The translations under genes and the position numbers were made by a program. From Bacillota bacterium (GTDB lineage: Bacteria; Bacillota; Clostridia; Acetivibrionales; DSM-1351): a DNA stretch of 64,000 nucleotides. The stretch lies in assembly GCA_023443515.1 (NCBI GenBank), contig JAEZUC010000058.1, positions 27,248-91,247 on the forward strand. The letters run 5' to 3'. Shown here in pieces: positions 7,439-15,527 of the stretch (position 1 is its first letter; every line of letters begins with the position of its first letter). The notes under the pieces are model-generated. The model did no database searches. It was given only the letters and a program-made list of their open reading frames with translations, and was not told the DNA's origin.

Positions 7439-8173
7439 TTATCTCCATTTTACAATTTTCTGTTCTAAAATATCAATCAAAAAAAACAAAGCTATGCCTA
7501 ATGAAGACAATATTATAATACCCTTGTACATACTGATATAATCTATTCTCGTCCAGGCATCAAGAATGTAGTATCCCATCCCCCATGAAGAACCATATGC
7601 CTCGCAGAAAAAAAGAACGGACAGTGCAGAACCTATTGTTACGCGCAAGCTGGTCAATATTCCCGGTATGATGTCAGGTATAACAACATGATACAGAATT
7701 TGACCTTGGGATGCCCCCATACTTGATAAATTATAAATACACTCTTTATCTATACTTGCAACTGAATCTCTAACGGTTATTATAATTTGAAATATAATAA
7801 TCAATGTTATGAGAATTATTTTGGAAGCGCCACCTAACCCGAAGATAGTCATAATTATAGGCAAAAGTGAGGTTTTGGGAACAGGATATGTGAAAAATAC
7901 CAATGGATCAAGAATTTTATTCCATCTTTCAGAAAAAGCCATTTTATAGCCTGTTAGCGAACCTAGTAAAAGTGCTATTAGAACTCCTGAAAATATCCTC
8001 CATATGCTACAACCGATATGCCAAAGCATACCCTCCTGAAAAAACAAATCAAAACTCTTATAAACACTTACAGGATCGGGAATTATACTAGTATTAAATA
8101 TTAGGTGTATTGTATACCATATCAAATTTATTATTAACATACCCTGCGCATACACTATCACTTTCTTCTTCAC
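7439..8173 (-). CDS. ABC transporter permease, NitT/TauT (SsuC-like) family
   Basis: 244 residues, about six membrane segments, with a permease EAA-type loop around 'IYNLSSMGASQGQILYHVVIPDIIPGILTSLRV', the site that contacts the ATPase. Size and motifs fit SsuC/TauC-like permeases. The start is GTG at 8173 with GGAGGGG 4-5 bases upstream. It overlaps the ATPase gene by 80 bases, an unusually long overlap that implies coupled translation. Its likely partners are the ATPase upstream and the binding protein encoded at 10929-11861. Family members import sulfonates, nitrate, pyrimidine precursors and others; nothing here identifies the substrate. Confidence 0.88.
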   Translation of the reverse strand: MKKKVIVYAQGMLIINLIWYTIHLIFNTSIIPDPVSVYKSFDLFFQEGMLWHIGCSIWRIFSGVLIALLLGSLTGYKMAFSERWNKILDPLVFFTYPVPKTSLLPIIMTIFGLGGASKIILITLIIIFQIIITVRDSVASIDKECIYNLSSMGASQGQILYHVVIPDIIPGILTSLRVTIGSALSVLFFCEAYGSSWGMGYYILDAWTRIDYISMYKGIIILSSLGIALFFLIDILEQKIVKWR

Positions 8174-8927
8174 AGTTCCCCTCCCATTCTTCTTTTATCA
8201 GCTGTCTTATTATAGTTGCAAGCTTTGTGTAACGAACCGCCGACCTATCTTCATATTCACTGCTTAAGGTTGTAATATCAGCAATTATTTTTCCCGGAGA
8301 GGCTGACAACACAATTACCCTGTCAGCTAAAAAAACGGCCTCTTCTATACTATGTGTAACAAGTACTGCAGTAGCCTTGAAATCCCTTAATACACATCGC
8401 AGCATATTCTGTGCATATTCCCGCGACAAGGCGTCCAGCGCAGAAAAAGGTTCATCCATTAACAACAAATCCGGCTTTATCATGAGACTTCTGGCAACCG
8501 CAGCCCTTTGGAGCTGTCCTCCGCTGACTTGTGAAGGATACCTGTCCAATATGTCTTCTATGTCCATTTTTCTGGTTATTTCCCTTAGTCTTGAATAAAC
8601 TTCACTATCCAAAGGCAGTTTTCGAATTTTAACAGGCAACAGGCAATTATTTCGGATGGTCTTCCATTCCAAAAGTCCGTTTTTTTGAGGTATATAGGCA
8701 ATTCTATGCATAGAAGGCTTCAAATCATTTCCATCTATCTTAACTCTACCCGTAAAATTGTTTTGAACTCCTGCCATAATTCTGAGCAAGCTTGTCTTTC
8801 CACACCCCGACGGGCCAATTATCGCACAAGTCTCACCATCGGCCACCTGTAATGTTATAGGCCCTACGGCATGATGTTTTGCTTTGTTTGATTCATAGTA
8901 AACGCTGACCTCTGTCATTTCAAGCAA
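8094..8927 (-). CDS. ABC transporter ATP-binding protein, NitT/TauT (SsuB-like) family
   Basis: 277 residues with all ATPase motifs: Walker A 'GPSGCGKTSLL', Q-loop 'YIPQKNGLLEW', signature 'VSGGQLQRAAVARSL', Walker B 'LLLMDEPFSALD', and switch His in 'LVTHSIEEAV'. 'FSALD' and the His-switch context are typical of SsuB/TauB/NrtD. The start is read as TTG at 8927 with GGTGAG 7 bases upstream; an ATG three codons later is the alternative. The ~30-residue C-terminal tail beyond the usual end is encoded where the permease gene overlaps. It energises the transporter with the neighbouring permease. Confidence 0.92.
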   Translation of the reverse strand: MLEMTEVSVYYESNKAKHHAVGPITLQVADGETCAIIGPSGCGKTSLLRIMAGVQNNFTGRVKIDGNDLKPSMHRIAYIPQKNGLLEWKTIRNNCLLPVKIRKLPLDSEVYSRLREITRKMDIEDILDRYPSQVSGGQLQRAAVARSLMIKPDLLLMDEPFSALDALSREYAQNMLRCVLRDFKATAVLVTHSIEEAVFLADRVIVLSASPGKIIADITTLSSEYEDRSAVRYTKLATIIRQLIKEEWEGNCEEESDSVCAGYVNNKFDMVYNTPNI

Positions 8928-9015
8928 AAAGCTCTCACCCCCTGTAAAGATATATTTATATATATGCTGGAGTATTACAAAAAATAAAGGATAGAAAAAA
9001 TCAAATTCAAAAGAC

Positions 9016-9045
9016 TTGTTGTTTTTTGGAATAACATGATATAAT
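9016..9045 (+). promoter_or_regulatory. predicted promoter of the antiporter gene
   Basis: -35 TTGTTG (9016-9021), 18-base spacer, -10 TATAAT (9040-9045). Transcription from about 9052 would give a leader of ~145 bases that contains the hairpins at 9070-9119. Confidence 0.55.
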
Positions 9046-9069
9046 AATAACGTGAGATTTCTGTTTGAT

Positions 9070-9119
9070 AGTCTTTTTTGTCTTCCGATGAGGGAAGTCC
9101 GTTAGTGACTTTCCTTTTT
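9070..9119 (+). promoter_or_regulatory. structured leader with mutually exclusive hairpins (riboswitch candidate)
   Basis: Two hairpins compete for 9093-9097. The first pairs CTTCC (9082-9086) with GGAAG (9093-9097), loop GATGAG, and can be enclosed by AGTC (9070-9073) with GACT (9107-9110). The second pairs GGAAGTC (9093-9099) with GACTTTCC (9107-9114, one bulged T) and is followed directly by TTTTT (9115-9119), an intrinsic-terminator layout. This antiterminator/terminator arrangement, placed between a promoter and a cation:proton antiporter gene, fits an ion-sensing riboswitch such as the Na+ or Li+ classes found before antiporter genes. I cannot assign a class by eye. Confidence 0.5.
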
Positions 9120-9195
9120 ATTATGTTAATGGAAATTCACAATACATATTGTTGTATTGATATACAAGAATTTAAAGAGTAGAGAAGGTGTAAAT

Positions 9196-10386
9196 TTGGA
9201 GAAGGTTCTTATTGATATTGCCCTTATTCTGATTTTTACAAAAATAGGAGGGCTTGTAAGTAGGAAATTCAAAATGCCCGAGGTATTGGGGGCGTTAATT
9301 GCAGGTGTTATTCTCGGCCCTGCGGTTCTGAAACTGGTTGATTATACTGAACACATAAAGCTATTATCTGAATTGGGCGTAATTATGCTTATGTTTTTAG
9401 CAGGACTTGAAACTAACGTAAATGAACTTAAAAAAGCTGGAAAGACATCTCTTGTCATTGCTCTGGGCGGAGTAATCATACCTTTAATTCTGGGAACAGC
9501 AGCTGCATATCTGTTTTTTACCAACTTCTGGGAAAACCTATTTGTGGGTGTAATTCTCACAGCCACAAGTGTCAGTATTTCCGTTGAAACACTTAACGAA
9601 CTGGGCAAGCTCAATACAAAATCCGGGGTGAATATCCTGGGAGCCGCTGTAATTGATGATGTTCTTGGTCTGATTCTTATTTCAATAGTGCTTGCTGTAT
9701 CTAAAACCGTCGGAAGCGGTGCATCCGGTTCAGATGCCGTAATTAGCCTGGTTCTGACCTTTGTTAAAATAATTGCCTTTTGTGTAATTGCAGTAATAAT
9801 GATTGCAATCGTACCTAAGTTTATTAATAAAATTAAGGCTGATGGTAACAACAAACGAGACCTTTTAACCTATGCCATAGCAATGGCACTCATTCTGGCA
9901 TTTATATCAGAAATTCTCGGCATTGCTGCAATAACAGGTGCATATATCTGTGGTTTAACACTTTCACAATTCATACACAGAGATTATATAGAGAAAAATG
10001 TCAAAGCAATATCATCCGGCTTTTTGTCACTTATATTCTTTGCAAGCGTAGGTATTGCAGCGGATATCAAGGGGTTGAACTTTGAAGTTGTGCTCATTAC
10101 CCTTGTTATGTTTGCCATAGCAGTTGTAGGCAAGCTCTTTGGGTGCGGAGGAGCAGCAAAGCTGTTCAAAATGAGCAAGCGTGAATGTATTCAAATCGGA
10201 GTAGGTATGATTTCAAGAGGTGAGGTTGCCATAATCACAGCAAACATCGGAATGCAAAACAAGATTATCTCCGAGGAAATATATATTCCAACGCTGATTG
10301 TGGTTATACTTACAACAGTAATAACCCCTGCATTATTAAAGATAGTATTCAGTTCAAAGCATAGTTTGACTGATTCTGCCGCATGA
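9196..10386 (+). CDS. cation:proton antiporter, CPA2 family
   Basis: About 396 residues, 12-13 membrane segments, no C-terminal TrkA-N or USP domain. 'KMPEVLGALIAGVILGPAVLKLV' is the conserved TM1-2 region of CPA2 exchangers, and 'GAAVIDDVLGLILIS' carries the acidic pair (Asp-Asp) of the ion-binding site. 'MISRGEVAIITA' is a further family motif. The TTG at 9196 has AAGGTG at the right distance, so it is preferred over the in-frame TTG at 9157. It probably exchanges Na+ or K+ (or Li+) for H+ across the membrane. The structured leader upstream suggests transcription controlled by an ion or metabolite. Confidence 0.88.
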   Translation: MEKVLIDIALILIFTKIGGLVSRKFKMPEVLGALIAGVILGPAVLKLVDYTEHIKLLSELGVIMLMFLAGLETNVNELKKAGKTSLVIALGGVIIPLILGTAAAYLFFTNFWENLFVGVILTATSVSISVETLNELGKLNTKSGVNILGAAVIDDVLGLILISIVLAVSKTVGSGASGSDAVISLVLTFVKIIAFCVIAVIMIAIVPKFINKIKADGNNKRDLLTYAIAMALILAFISEILGIAAITGAYICGLTLSQFIHRDYIEKNVKAISSGFLSLIFFASVGIAADIKGLNFEVVLITLVMFAIAVVGKLFGCGGAAKLFKMSKRECIQIGVGMISRGEVAIITANIGMQNKIISEEIYIPTLIVVILTTVITPALLKIVFSSKHSLTDSAA

Positions 10387-10399
10387 TAAAAAGTACCTA

Positions 10400-10428
10400 T
10401 TGACTAGCCATACACCTTTTGATATTAT
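10400..10428 (+). promoter_or_regulatory. predicted promoter of the guanidinium exporter
   Basis: -35 TTGACT (10400-10405), exactly 17 bases, -10 TATTAT (10423-10428). Transcription would start near 10435, shortly before the riboswitch. Confidence 0.75.
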
Positions 10429-10450
10429 CTATACAAACAAAATAACTAAA

Positions 10451-10543
10451 AGTTTTATAGGGTTCCGCAGTTAAACAGCTGGTCTGGTCCGAGATAAAAC
10501 GCACAGTATTCTGTGTTCACGGAAGGATAAAAGCCTGGGAGAT
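10451..10543 (+). promoter_or_regulatory. guanidine-I (ykkC) riboswitch
   Basis: The hallmark ykkC segments occur in order: AGGGTTCCG (about 10459-10467), CTGGTCTGGTCCGAGA (from about 10479), a small hairpin GCACAG/CTGTGT, TTCACGG followed by AAGGATAAAAGCCTGGGAGA. The downstream gene is a SugE/Gdx-type exporter, the classic target. Guanidine binding is known in this class to stabilise the aptamer and prevent terminator formation; here the AAAAGCC strand at 10529-10535 also forms the 5' arm of the terminator, which shows the switch mechanism directly. Confidence 0.93.
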
Positions 10544-10580
10544 ATTTTATAATAATATCATCCAAGGCTTTTCTTATTTT
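10529..10580 (+). terminator. riboswitch expression-platform terminator
   Basis: AAAAGCCTGGGA (10529-10540) pairs with TCCAAGGCTTTT (10561-10572), followed by CTTATTTT. The 5' arm overlaps the last conserved part of the ykkC aptamer, so aptamer and terminator are mutually exclusive and guanidine should switch the exporter on. Confidence 0.85.
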
Positions 10581-10601
10581 CTATTTAAAGGAGTGTAGTA
10601 T

Positions 10602-10922
10602 ATGAAATGGATAGTTCTTATAATTGCAGGTCTGCTGGAGACAGGCTGGGCTGTAGGGTTAAAATATTCCCATGGATTTACAAAACCTATACCAAGTATT
10701 TTTACTATAGCGGGTATGATAGCAAGTTTCTATTTTTTATCATTGGCATTAAAGGATCTTCCCCTTGGTACGGCATACGCAATCTGGACCGGAATTGGTA
10801 CAGTTGGCACTGTAGTTTTAGGAATAATTTTATTTAAAGAGCCTACCGATATAATCAGGCTGATTTGTATCGGTTTTATAGTAGTTGGAATAGTAGGGTT
10901 AAAGGTGTTTTCAGCACATTAA
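10602..10922 (+). CDS. gdx: guanidinium exporter, SMR family (Gdx/SugE)
   Basis: 106 residues with four membrane helices, the SMR size. The key Glu in TM1 is in '[17 protein letters not shown]', and '[11 protein letters not shown]' plus '[12 protein letters not shown]' match the SugE/Gdx branch rather than EmrE. Gdx proteins export guanidinium in exchange for protons as dual-topology dimers. The ribosome site AAAGGAG lies 9 bases before ATG. A guanidine-I riboswitch in the leader confirms the assignment. It converges on the ABC binding-protein gene with only 6 bases between stop codons and no terminator in between. Confidence 0.93.
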   Translation: MKWIVLIIAGLLETGWAVGLKYSHGFTKPIPSIFTIAGMIASFYFLSLALKDLPLGTAYAIWTGIGTVGTVVLGIILFKEPTDIIRLICIGFIVVGIVGLKVFSAH

Positions 10923-10928
10923 ACTTTT

Positions 10929-11861
10929 TTACGTCAAATCATTTTTTGTAATCTTTTTATTCAGTAAGTGTTCCTTTTCCGCCCACTCTATAGCAGATTT
11001 CAATTCATTCTCATCTGGAAGCCCGGCTTTTCTATAGTCGGGCAACACAATATTCCCTTTAATGTTGTCAGGATATCCTATAAATTTTATGACTTCGTCC
11101 TGATACTTTTCTATTGGGGTTTCCTTCAAATATTTGACAGATTCATTATAGGCTTCATTCATTTTATTAATGGTCGATGATTTTTTATTGATAGTAGTTT
11201 CTTTAAATGCAATTACATTGCTGTAAATATTGTTTTTATAAGCAGAATCCAGAGCAACTGCACCATTTTTAACAGCCATTGAAGAAAAGGGTTCGGGAAG
11301 TAGTGCCAGCTGAACCTTGTTGTGCTGAAGCATTTCTAAGCGAACGGGAATAGAGGGTACTGCAACTTTTTTAATCTCATTAACACCAACACCGTTTTTA
11401 TTGAGAATTTTATCCAGTGCGTACTCAATTATGGTATTTTCAGATATTGCAACCTGGTACCCTTTGACTTCTTTTATGCTTTTTATGCCTGACTGACCAC
11501 TTGCCACAAGGATAAAGTCACCATCTGTAACCCCGGTTATTTTTACTTTAAAACCTGCGTTCTGATAAAGGCAGACAGCCACCATGTCGCAGAGAACACC
11601 GTCTATATGGGAGCTTTGAAATGCTGCATCCCTTTCACCGGCACTTTTAAACACAACCAAATCCACGTCTAACCCATATTTCTTAAAGATACCCTTGTCC
11701 CTGGCGATTATGTAGGGTATGGCATCAACTGCCGGTGTGAGGCCTATTTTCAGATGTTCCTCGTCGCCATTACTTCCTTCCCCGCTACATCCACAGGCAG
11801 TAAAAATTATTGAAAAAACCATTGCTAAACATAAAATAATAAACAGAAATTTATTTCGCAT
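10929..11861 (-). CDS. ABC transporter substrate-binding lipoprotein, NitT/TauT (SsuA/NMT1-like) family
   Basis: About 310 residues. The signal peptide ends in lipobox 'FTACG', so the mature protein is lipid-anchored at Cys. The start is ATG 11861 (GGAGG 8 bases upstream); an in-frame extension to 11897 lacks a ribosome site. 'LKIGLTPAVDAIPYIIARDKG' followed by 'IFKKYGLDVDLVVF' is the NMT1/SsuA N-lobe. It lacks the CCC motif of ThiY, so thiamine precursor uptake is less likely. The cognate ATPase and permease appear to be those at 7439-8927, on the same strand but separated by two opposite-strand genes. Substrate unknown. Confidence 0.87.
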   Translation of the reverse strand: MRNKFLFIILCLAMVFSIIFTACGCSGEGSNGDEEHLKIGLTPAVDAIPYIIARDKGIFKKYGLDVDLVVFKSAGERDAAFQSSHIDGVLCDMVAVCLYQNAGFKVKITGVTDGDFILVASGQSGIKSIKEVKGYQVAISENTIIEYALDKILNKNGVGVNEIKKVAVPSIPVRLEMLQHNKVQLALLPEPFSSMAVKNGAVALDSAYKNNIYSNVIAFKETTINKKSSTINKMNEAYNESVKYLKETPIEKYQDEVIKFIGYPDNIKGNIVLPDYRKAGLPDENELKSAIEWAEKEHLLNKKITKNDLT

Positions 11862-11916
11862 AAATGTCAACCTCCATAAAAGCACTATATTATGCATATG
11901 GGTTTTTTATGAATAT

Positions 11917-11970
11917 TAAAAAAACCCCCGTTACCAAATTACTTTTCAGGTAATAGGTAACAGGGGCTTT
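11917..11970 (-). terminator. intrinsic terminator after the M16 peptidase gene
   Basis: Arms CCCCCGTTACC (11925-11935) and GGTAACAGGGG (11956-11966), nearly perfect 11 bp and flanked by A/T pairs. On the minus strand the hairpin is followed by a run of T (complement of 11918-11924). It ends the M16 transcript before the binding-protein gene. Confidence 0.85.
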
Positions 11971-11989
11971 TATTGTTTTAAGGAAATTA

Positions 11990-14900
11990 TTATTTGCCTG
12001 CCAGTTTCTGATTAAGATCATTTATAACTGTAGTAACAAAGGTAGCCGTTACTTCACCTTTTGGGTTAAAATTGCCCTTGTCATCAAGTTTAACAACATT
12101 AAAACCAACCAGAGCATTTATGGCATTTCTTGACCATGTTGCTGATGAATTAATATCAGCAATTTTAGGCTTTGCATCCGGGAACTGTACACCGCTTAAA
12201 GTTGCTATTTTGTATATAAATACTGCAAGCTCTTCTTTTGTCAGCTTTCTGTTTTCATAGTAGTTTCCTTTTTTATCAGCGGTTATTAAACCCTGTTGCT
12301 TTGCTATTTCAATAGGATTGGGAGCACCTGCCAGAACCAATTCAAAAAACTGACCTCTGGTAATTGAACTATCGGACTTAGAATCCTCCTGTCCCAATGA
12401 AACTATTTTTTCATAAAGTTCCTTGTTTTCATTTAGTTTTTCCTTACTTCCTGCTGTTGAATATGTGCCGTTTTTGAGCATATTTTCAACCATTGATGCT
12501 GAATCCTTCACATCCTGAACCGTTACGGATTTAATTTCTTTTAATATCTTTAAAATATCCTCAGAATTCATGCCCATCAAATAATATGATAATGCTGTAT
12601 TAGCACCGGATAGTTCTCCGGCAGATACCGTGTAATTACTGAAGGATTTCAGAATATAGCTATCAAGCTGTTCCTGAGTAAGATTAATATTCTTAAGGAA
12701 TTCCGGTAATCCGTTGTATACCTCAAAGGTTTCCTTTATATTAGGGTCACGGTACGAGGCAAGCATAAAGCCTTCATCTCCAAAATTCACGATGTTGTCA
12801 TATGCTCCGTAGCCGAATCTTATCTTTGGAGTAATATAGTTTTCGTTAATAACGGAGCCTATGGGAATATATTTTCCGCTGAATACTGTTCCCATATCTT
12901 CGTAGGTTGAATAAATCATGTTATACTGAACGGTGCTATCTACGGCTAAGCCCTCTCTTTTTGCAGGCTTTGGAAGCTTTGAATAATCCTGTTTTGTAAA
13001 ATTCTTTGATGGTATACCATCTGTAAACTTCTTGATTGTGGACTCAAACGTGCTAATGTTGTTCTTATTTCCTGCAAAGGTAATTATCAGATTCTTTTTG
13101 TTCACAACCAATGTTTTTATATTTTCCAGTTCTTTTATAACAGCTTTTGGATTAGATGAAATCTCTTTTTCCAATTTTGTAAGGAAATTGTAGTAATCTA
13201 ATCCTGAGCAATAATTAATATAGTTGTAAGCCTCAGTGGAGTATGCTCTGTTTCTTATTGCCTGAATACTTATAGGGTTGCTTGTAAATTGTGTTTTTAG
13301 CTCTGATATTTTAGATTTGATTATATTTAAAATATCATTGCTATTATTAAATTGAGTGTTGGTTATAATGTCTTTAACAATCTCCAGCTGCTTGTCATAA
13401 TCCCCCATTATCCCGGTCCATGAAGCACTCAAAACAGGAGCATAATTTTTATAATCTTTATCGGGTAAGGCGGATGCGCTAAATGAGCCTCCACTTATAT
13501 ATCTTGTCCTGAGATTACCTATCTTGTCTTTTTTATGAGACTTAGTATCAAGGTTCCCCAATAAATCCCCATACAGCTTTAAATAATGAAGCTTATCTGC
13601 AGGAACAGATGAAGTGTCGAAATACATGATAGTGGATTCGGTCTCTCCTACATTTGCTTCTGCCGATATCAATCTTACTCCGTCAGCTTTAGCTTCCTTT
13701 ACGTTGTAATTTTTAACTTCCTCCGGCAAATCCGAAATCTTTACAGCCTGAATACTCTTAACTACATCATTATTGTCTTCTCTGCTGTTCCATTCGCTAA
13801 AGGTTTTTGTTTCATTGACAATTGCATCTATTTGTTGTTGGCTCATTGATGCCTTTAAATCTGAAAGATACTTTTTCTGTTCTGCTGCCTGCTTTTCTGC
13901 GAGCCCTGCCTCAGGAACAGTTACAACGAGTGCAGTGTTTTTGTTATTTAAAAGGAAGTTTTTTGTAAGGCCTTCAAAATACTTTTTATCTGATTTAGCG
14001 GCGATGGCCTTTATGTTCTTTAGTATGTCATTGTAAAAATCAAAACTGCCGAAATTTGCCCAAAAGCTTCCCATTTGTATAGACAAATTTATTCCAAGGT
14101 TTGGGGTTTCGGTAATGTTTGATGAGCCCTTCAATTCTCCGGCTATTACTGCATCAACATCATCTTTCTTAAAGCCTGACTTTACAATATTACTCAGATA
14201 TTTATCAATCAGTGTTTTAATTTCAGCTTTTTTACTCTCATCAGTATTTTGTGCGGAAAAACTTAATACCGGTATTGATAAACCCATATTATAGTTGACT
14301 ACTATATCTCCTCCAAGTTTTTTATCTCGGAACTCCTGTTTTAATGCTGACGTATTACTTCCCAGAAGTGCGCTTAATATAGCAACTCCCAGTAAATCTT
14401 CATTGGTAACGTTCTCCAGTGCAAAGCTATAATCAATCTGAGATGTATTCTGTGTATTTGTACCTGCAGCTACCGGATATTTATAGGTTTTTTCAACAGT
14501 CTTCTTTAATGGCTCCAGTTTTAACTTTTCTATTTTTATATCCTTTTTTTCATATTTTGAAAGGTAACTATCATCAATCATTTTAAGAAATCTTTCATAG
14601 TCCACGTTCCCATACAGCACCATAAGTGAATTGGATGGGTGGTAGTATGTGTCGTGTGTATTTATTACATTTTCATATGTCAGATTCTTAACTTTATCAG
14701 GATCTCCACCGGATATTGTAGATTGAGTACTGTTTGGAAAAAGGGTCTTTAAACTGTTGTATGAAGCCGCAGTTGATATATTCCCCAAAGCGCCTTTCAT
14801 TTCGTTATATACTGTACCGCTGATATTGAGATCTGCTTTGCTGTCCGCCATCTCATATCTCCAGGCTTCTCTTTTAAAGATATTCTTGTCATTATACACT

Positions 14901-15400
14901 GACGGATGGTATACACAATCCAAATAAACTTCCGTTAACTTTACCAGCTGATCCTCACTCAATGATGAGACAGGATATGTAGTAAAGTTCTGAGCTGTAA
15001 ATGCGTTTATAAAAGTAGAATATGTCTGGTTCAAAATTGTAAATAGTACATTTTTCATTGGATACTTTTGTGAGCCGGATACAGTTATGTGCTCCAATAC
15101 ATGATTGACTCCCGTATCATCAAAAGCAGGTGTTTTGAATGAAATGTCAAATGCCCTGTTGGTATCCTTATTCTGAATAAAAATAAGCTTTGCACCTGTT
15201 TTTTCATGCTCGAATAAAACAGTTTTACTATCTATAACTTCCATATTTCCAACTTCCATTGTCTTGAAGCCGGATACTATCTGTCCTTCCTTAGGCAAAG
15301 CCTTGAGTTCCGTTTGAGCAGCATTTACAACGGGTGCTGCATTGAGAAAAAGGCTTAAAATTAAGACAAATGACATCATGTACGAAACAACTTTTTTCAT
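11990..15400 (-). CDS. secreted M16 family metallopeptidase (PreP-like) with C-terminal SLH-like region
   Basis: 1136 residues. A signal peptide (residues 1-27, ending VNAA) is followed by an M16C peptidase. The inverted zinc motif HxxEH is 'HVLEH' in 'GVNHVLEHITVSGSQKYP', and the distal ligand Glu is in 'VYNEMKGAL'. The four-domain M16C fold is ~970 residues; the last ~120 ('ITRGQFFELVLAG', 'LTKEELAVFIYKIATLSG', 'WSRNAINALVGFNVV') look like two to three S-layer homology repeats that would anchor it to the cell wall. PreP and its relatives degrade short unfolded peptides. A surface-anchored form may recycle peptides. It has its own promoter and terminator. Confidence 0.88.
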   Translation of the reverse strand: MKKVVSYMMSFVLILSLFLNAAPVVNAAQTELKALPKEGQIVSGFKTMEVGNMEVIDSKTVLFEHEKTGAKLIFIQNKDTNRAFDISFKTPAFDDTGVNHVLEHITVSGSQKYPMKNVLFTILNQTYSTFINAFTAQNFTTYPVSSLSEDQLVKLTEVYLDCVYHPSVYNDKNIFKREAWRYEMADSKADLNISGTVYNEMKGALGNISTAASYNSLKTLFPNSTQSTISGGDPDKVKNLTYENVINTHDTYYHPSNSLMVLYGNVDYERFLKMIDDSYLSKYEKKDIKIEKLKLEPLKKTVEKTYKYPVAAGTNTQNTSQIDYSFALENVTNEDLLGVAILSALLGSNTSALKQEFRDKKLGGDIVVNYNMGLSIPVLSFSAQNTDESKKAEIKTLIDKYLSNIVKSGFKKDDVDAVIAGELKGSSNITETPNLGINLSIQMGSFWANFGSFDFYNDILKNIKAIAAKSDKKYFEGLTKNFLLNNKNTALVVTVPEAGLAEKQAAEQKKYLSDLKASMSQQQIDAIVNETKTFSEWNSREDNNDVVKSIQAVKISDLPEEVKNYNVKEAKADGVRLISAEANVGETESTIMYFDTSSVPADKLHYLKLYGDLLGNLDTKSHKKDKIGNLRTRYISGGSFSASALPDKDYKNYAPVLSASWTGIMGDYDKQLEIVKDIITNTQFNNSNDILNIIKSKISELKTQFTSNPISIQAIRNRAYSTEAYNYINYCSGLDYYNFLTKLEKEISSNPKAVIKELENIKTLVVNKKNLIITFAGNKNNISTFESTIKKFTDGIPSKNFTKQDYSKLPKPAKREGLAVDSTVQYNMIYSTYEDMGTVFSGKYIPIGSVINENYITPKIRFGYGAYDNIVNFGDEGFMLASYRDPNIKETFEVYNGLPEFLKNINLTQEQLDSYILKSFSNYTVSAGELSGANTALSYYLMGMNSEDILKILKEIKSVTVQDVKDSASMVENMLKNGTYSTAGSKEKLNENKELYEKIVSLGQEDSKSDSSITRGQFFELVLAGAPNPIEIAKQQGLITADKKGNYYENRKLTKEELAVFIYKIATLSGVQFPDAKPKIADINSSATWSRNAINALVGFNVVKLDDKGNFNPKGEVTATFVTTVINDLNQKLAGK

Positions 15401-15447
15401 GAATTGGGTCTCCTTTTGTTTACAAAGTTTTCTAAATATAATTATTA

Positions 15448-15476
15448 AGACTAGTTTACATTATCAATAATGTCAA
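15448..15476 (-). promoter_or_regulatory. predicted promoter of the M16 peptidase gene
   Basis: Minus strand -35 TTGACA (15471-15476), 17-base spacer, weaker -10 TAGTCT (15448-15453). The spacer contains an inverted repeat, ACATTAT/ATAATGT, that could be an operator. Confidence 0.45.
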
Positions 15477-15527
15477 GTCTATCCTTTTTAGCATAATGCT
15501 ATTTTATTGTTATAAAATGAGTGAAAC

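Noticed and set aside
8928..9000. TPP riboswitch before the NitT/TauT-type ABC genes
   Set aside because: GGGGGTGAGAG recalls part of the thi-box, but the second conserved segment with CTGAGA is missing and the binding protein lacks the ThiY Cys motif; it is best read as the ribosome site.
9342..9854. 170-residue frame opposite the antiporter gene
   Set aside because: Antisense to a clear membrane protein; the long frame results from codon bias and has no ribosome site or family match.
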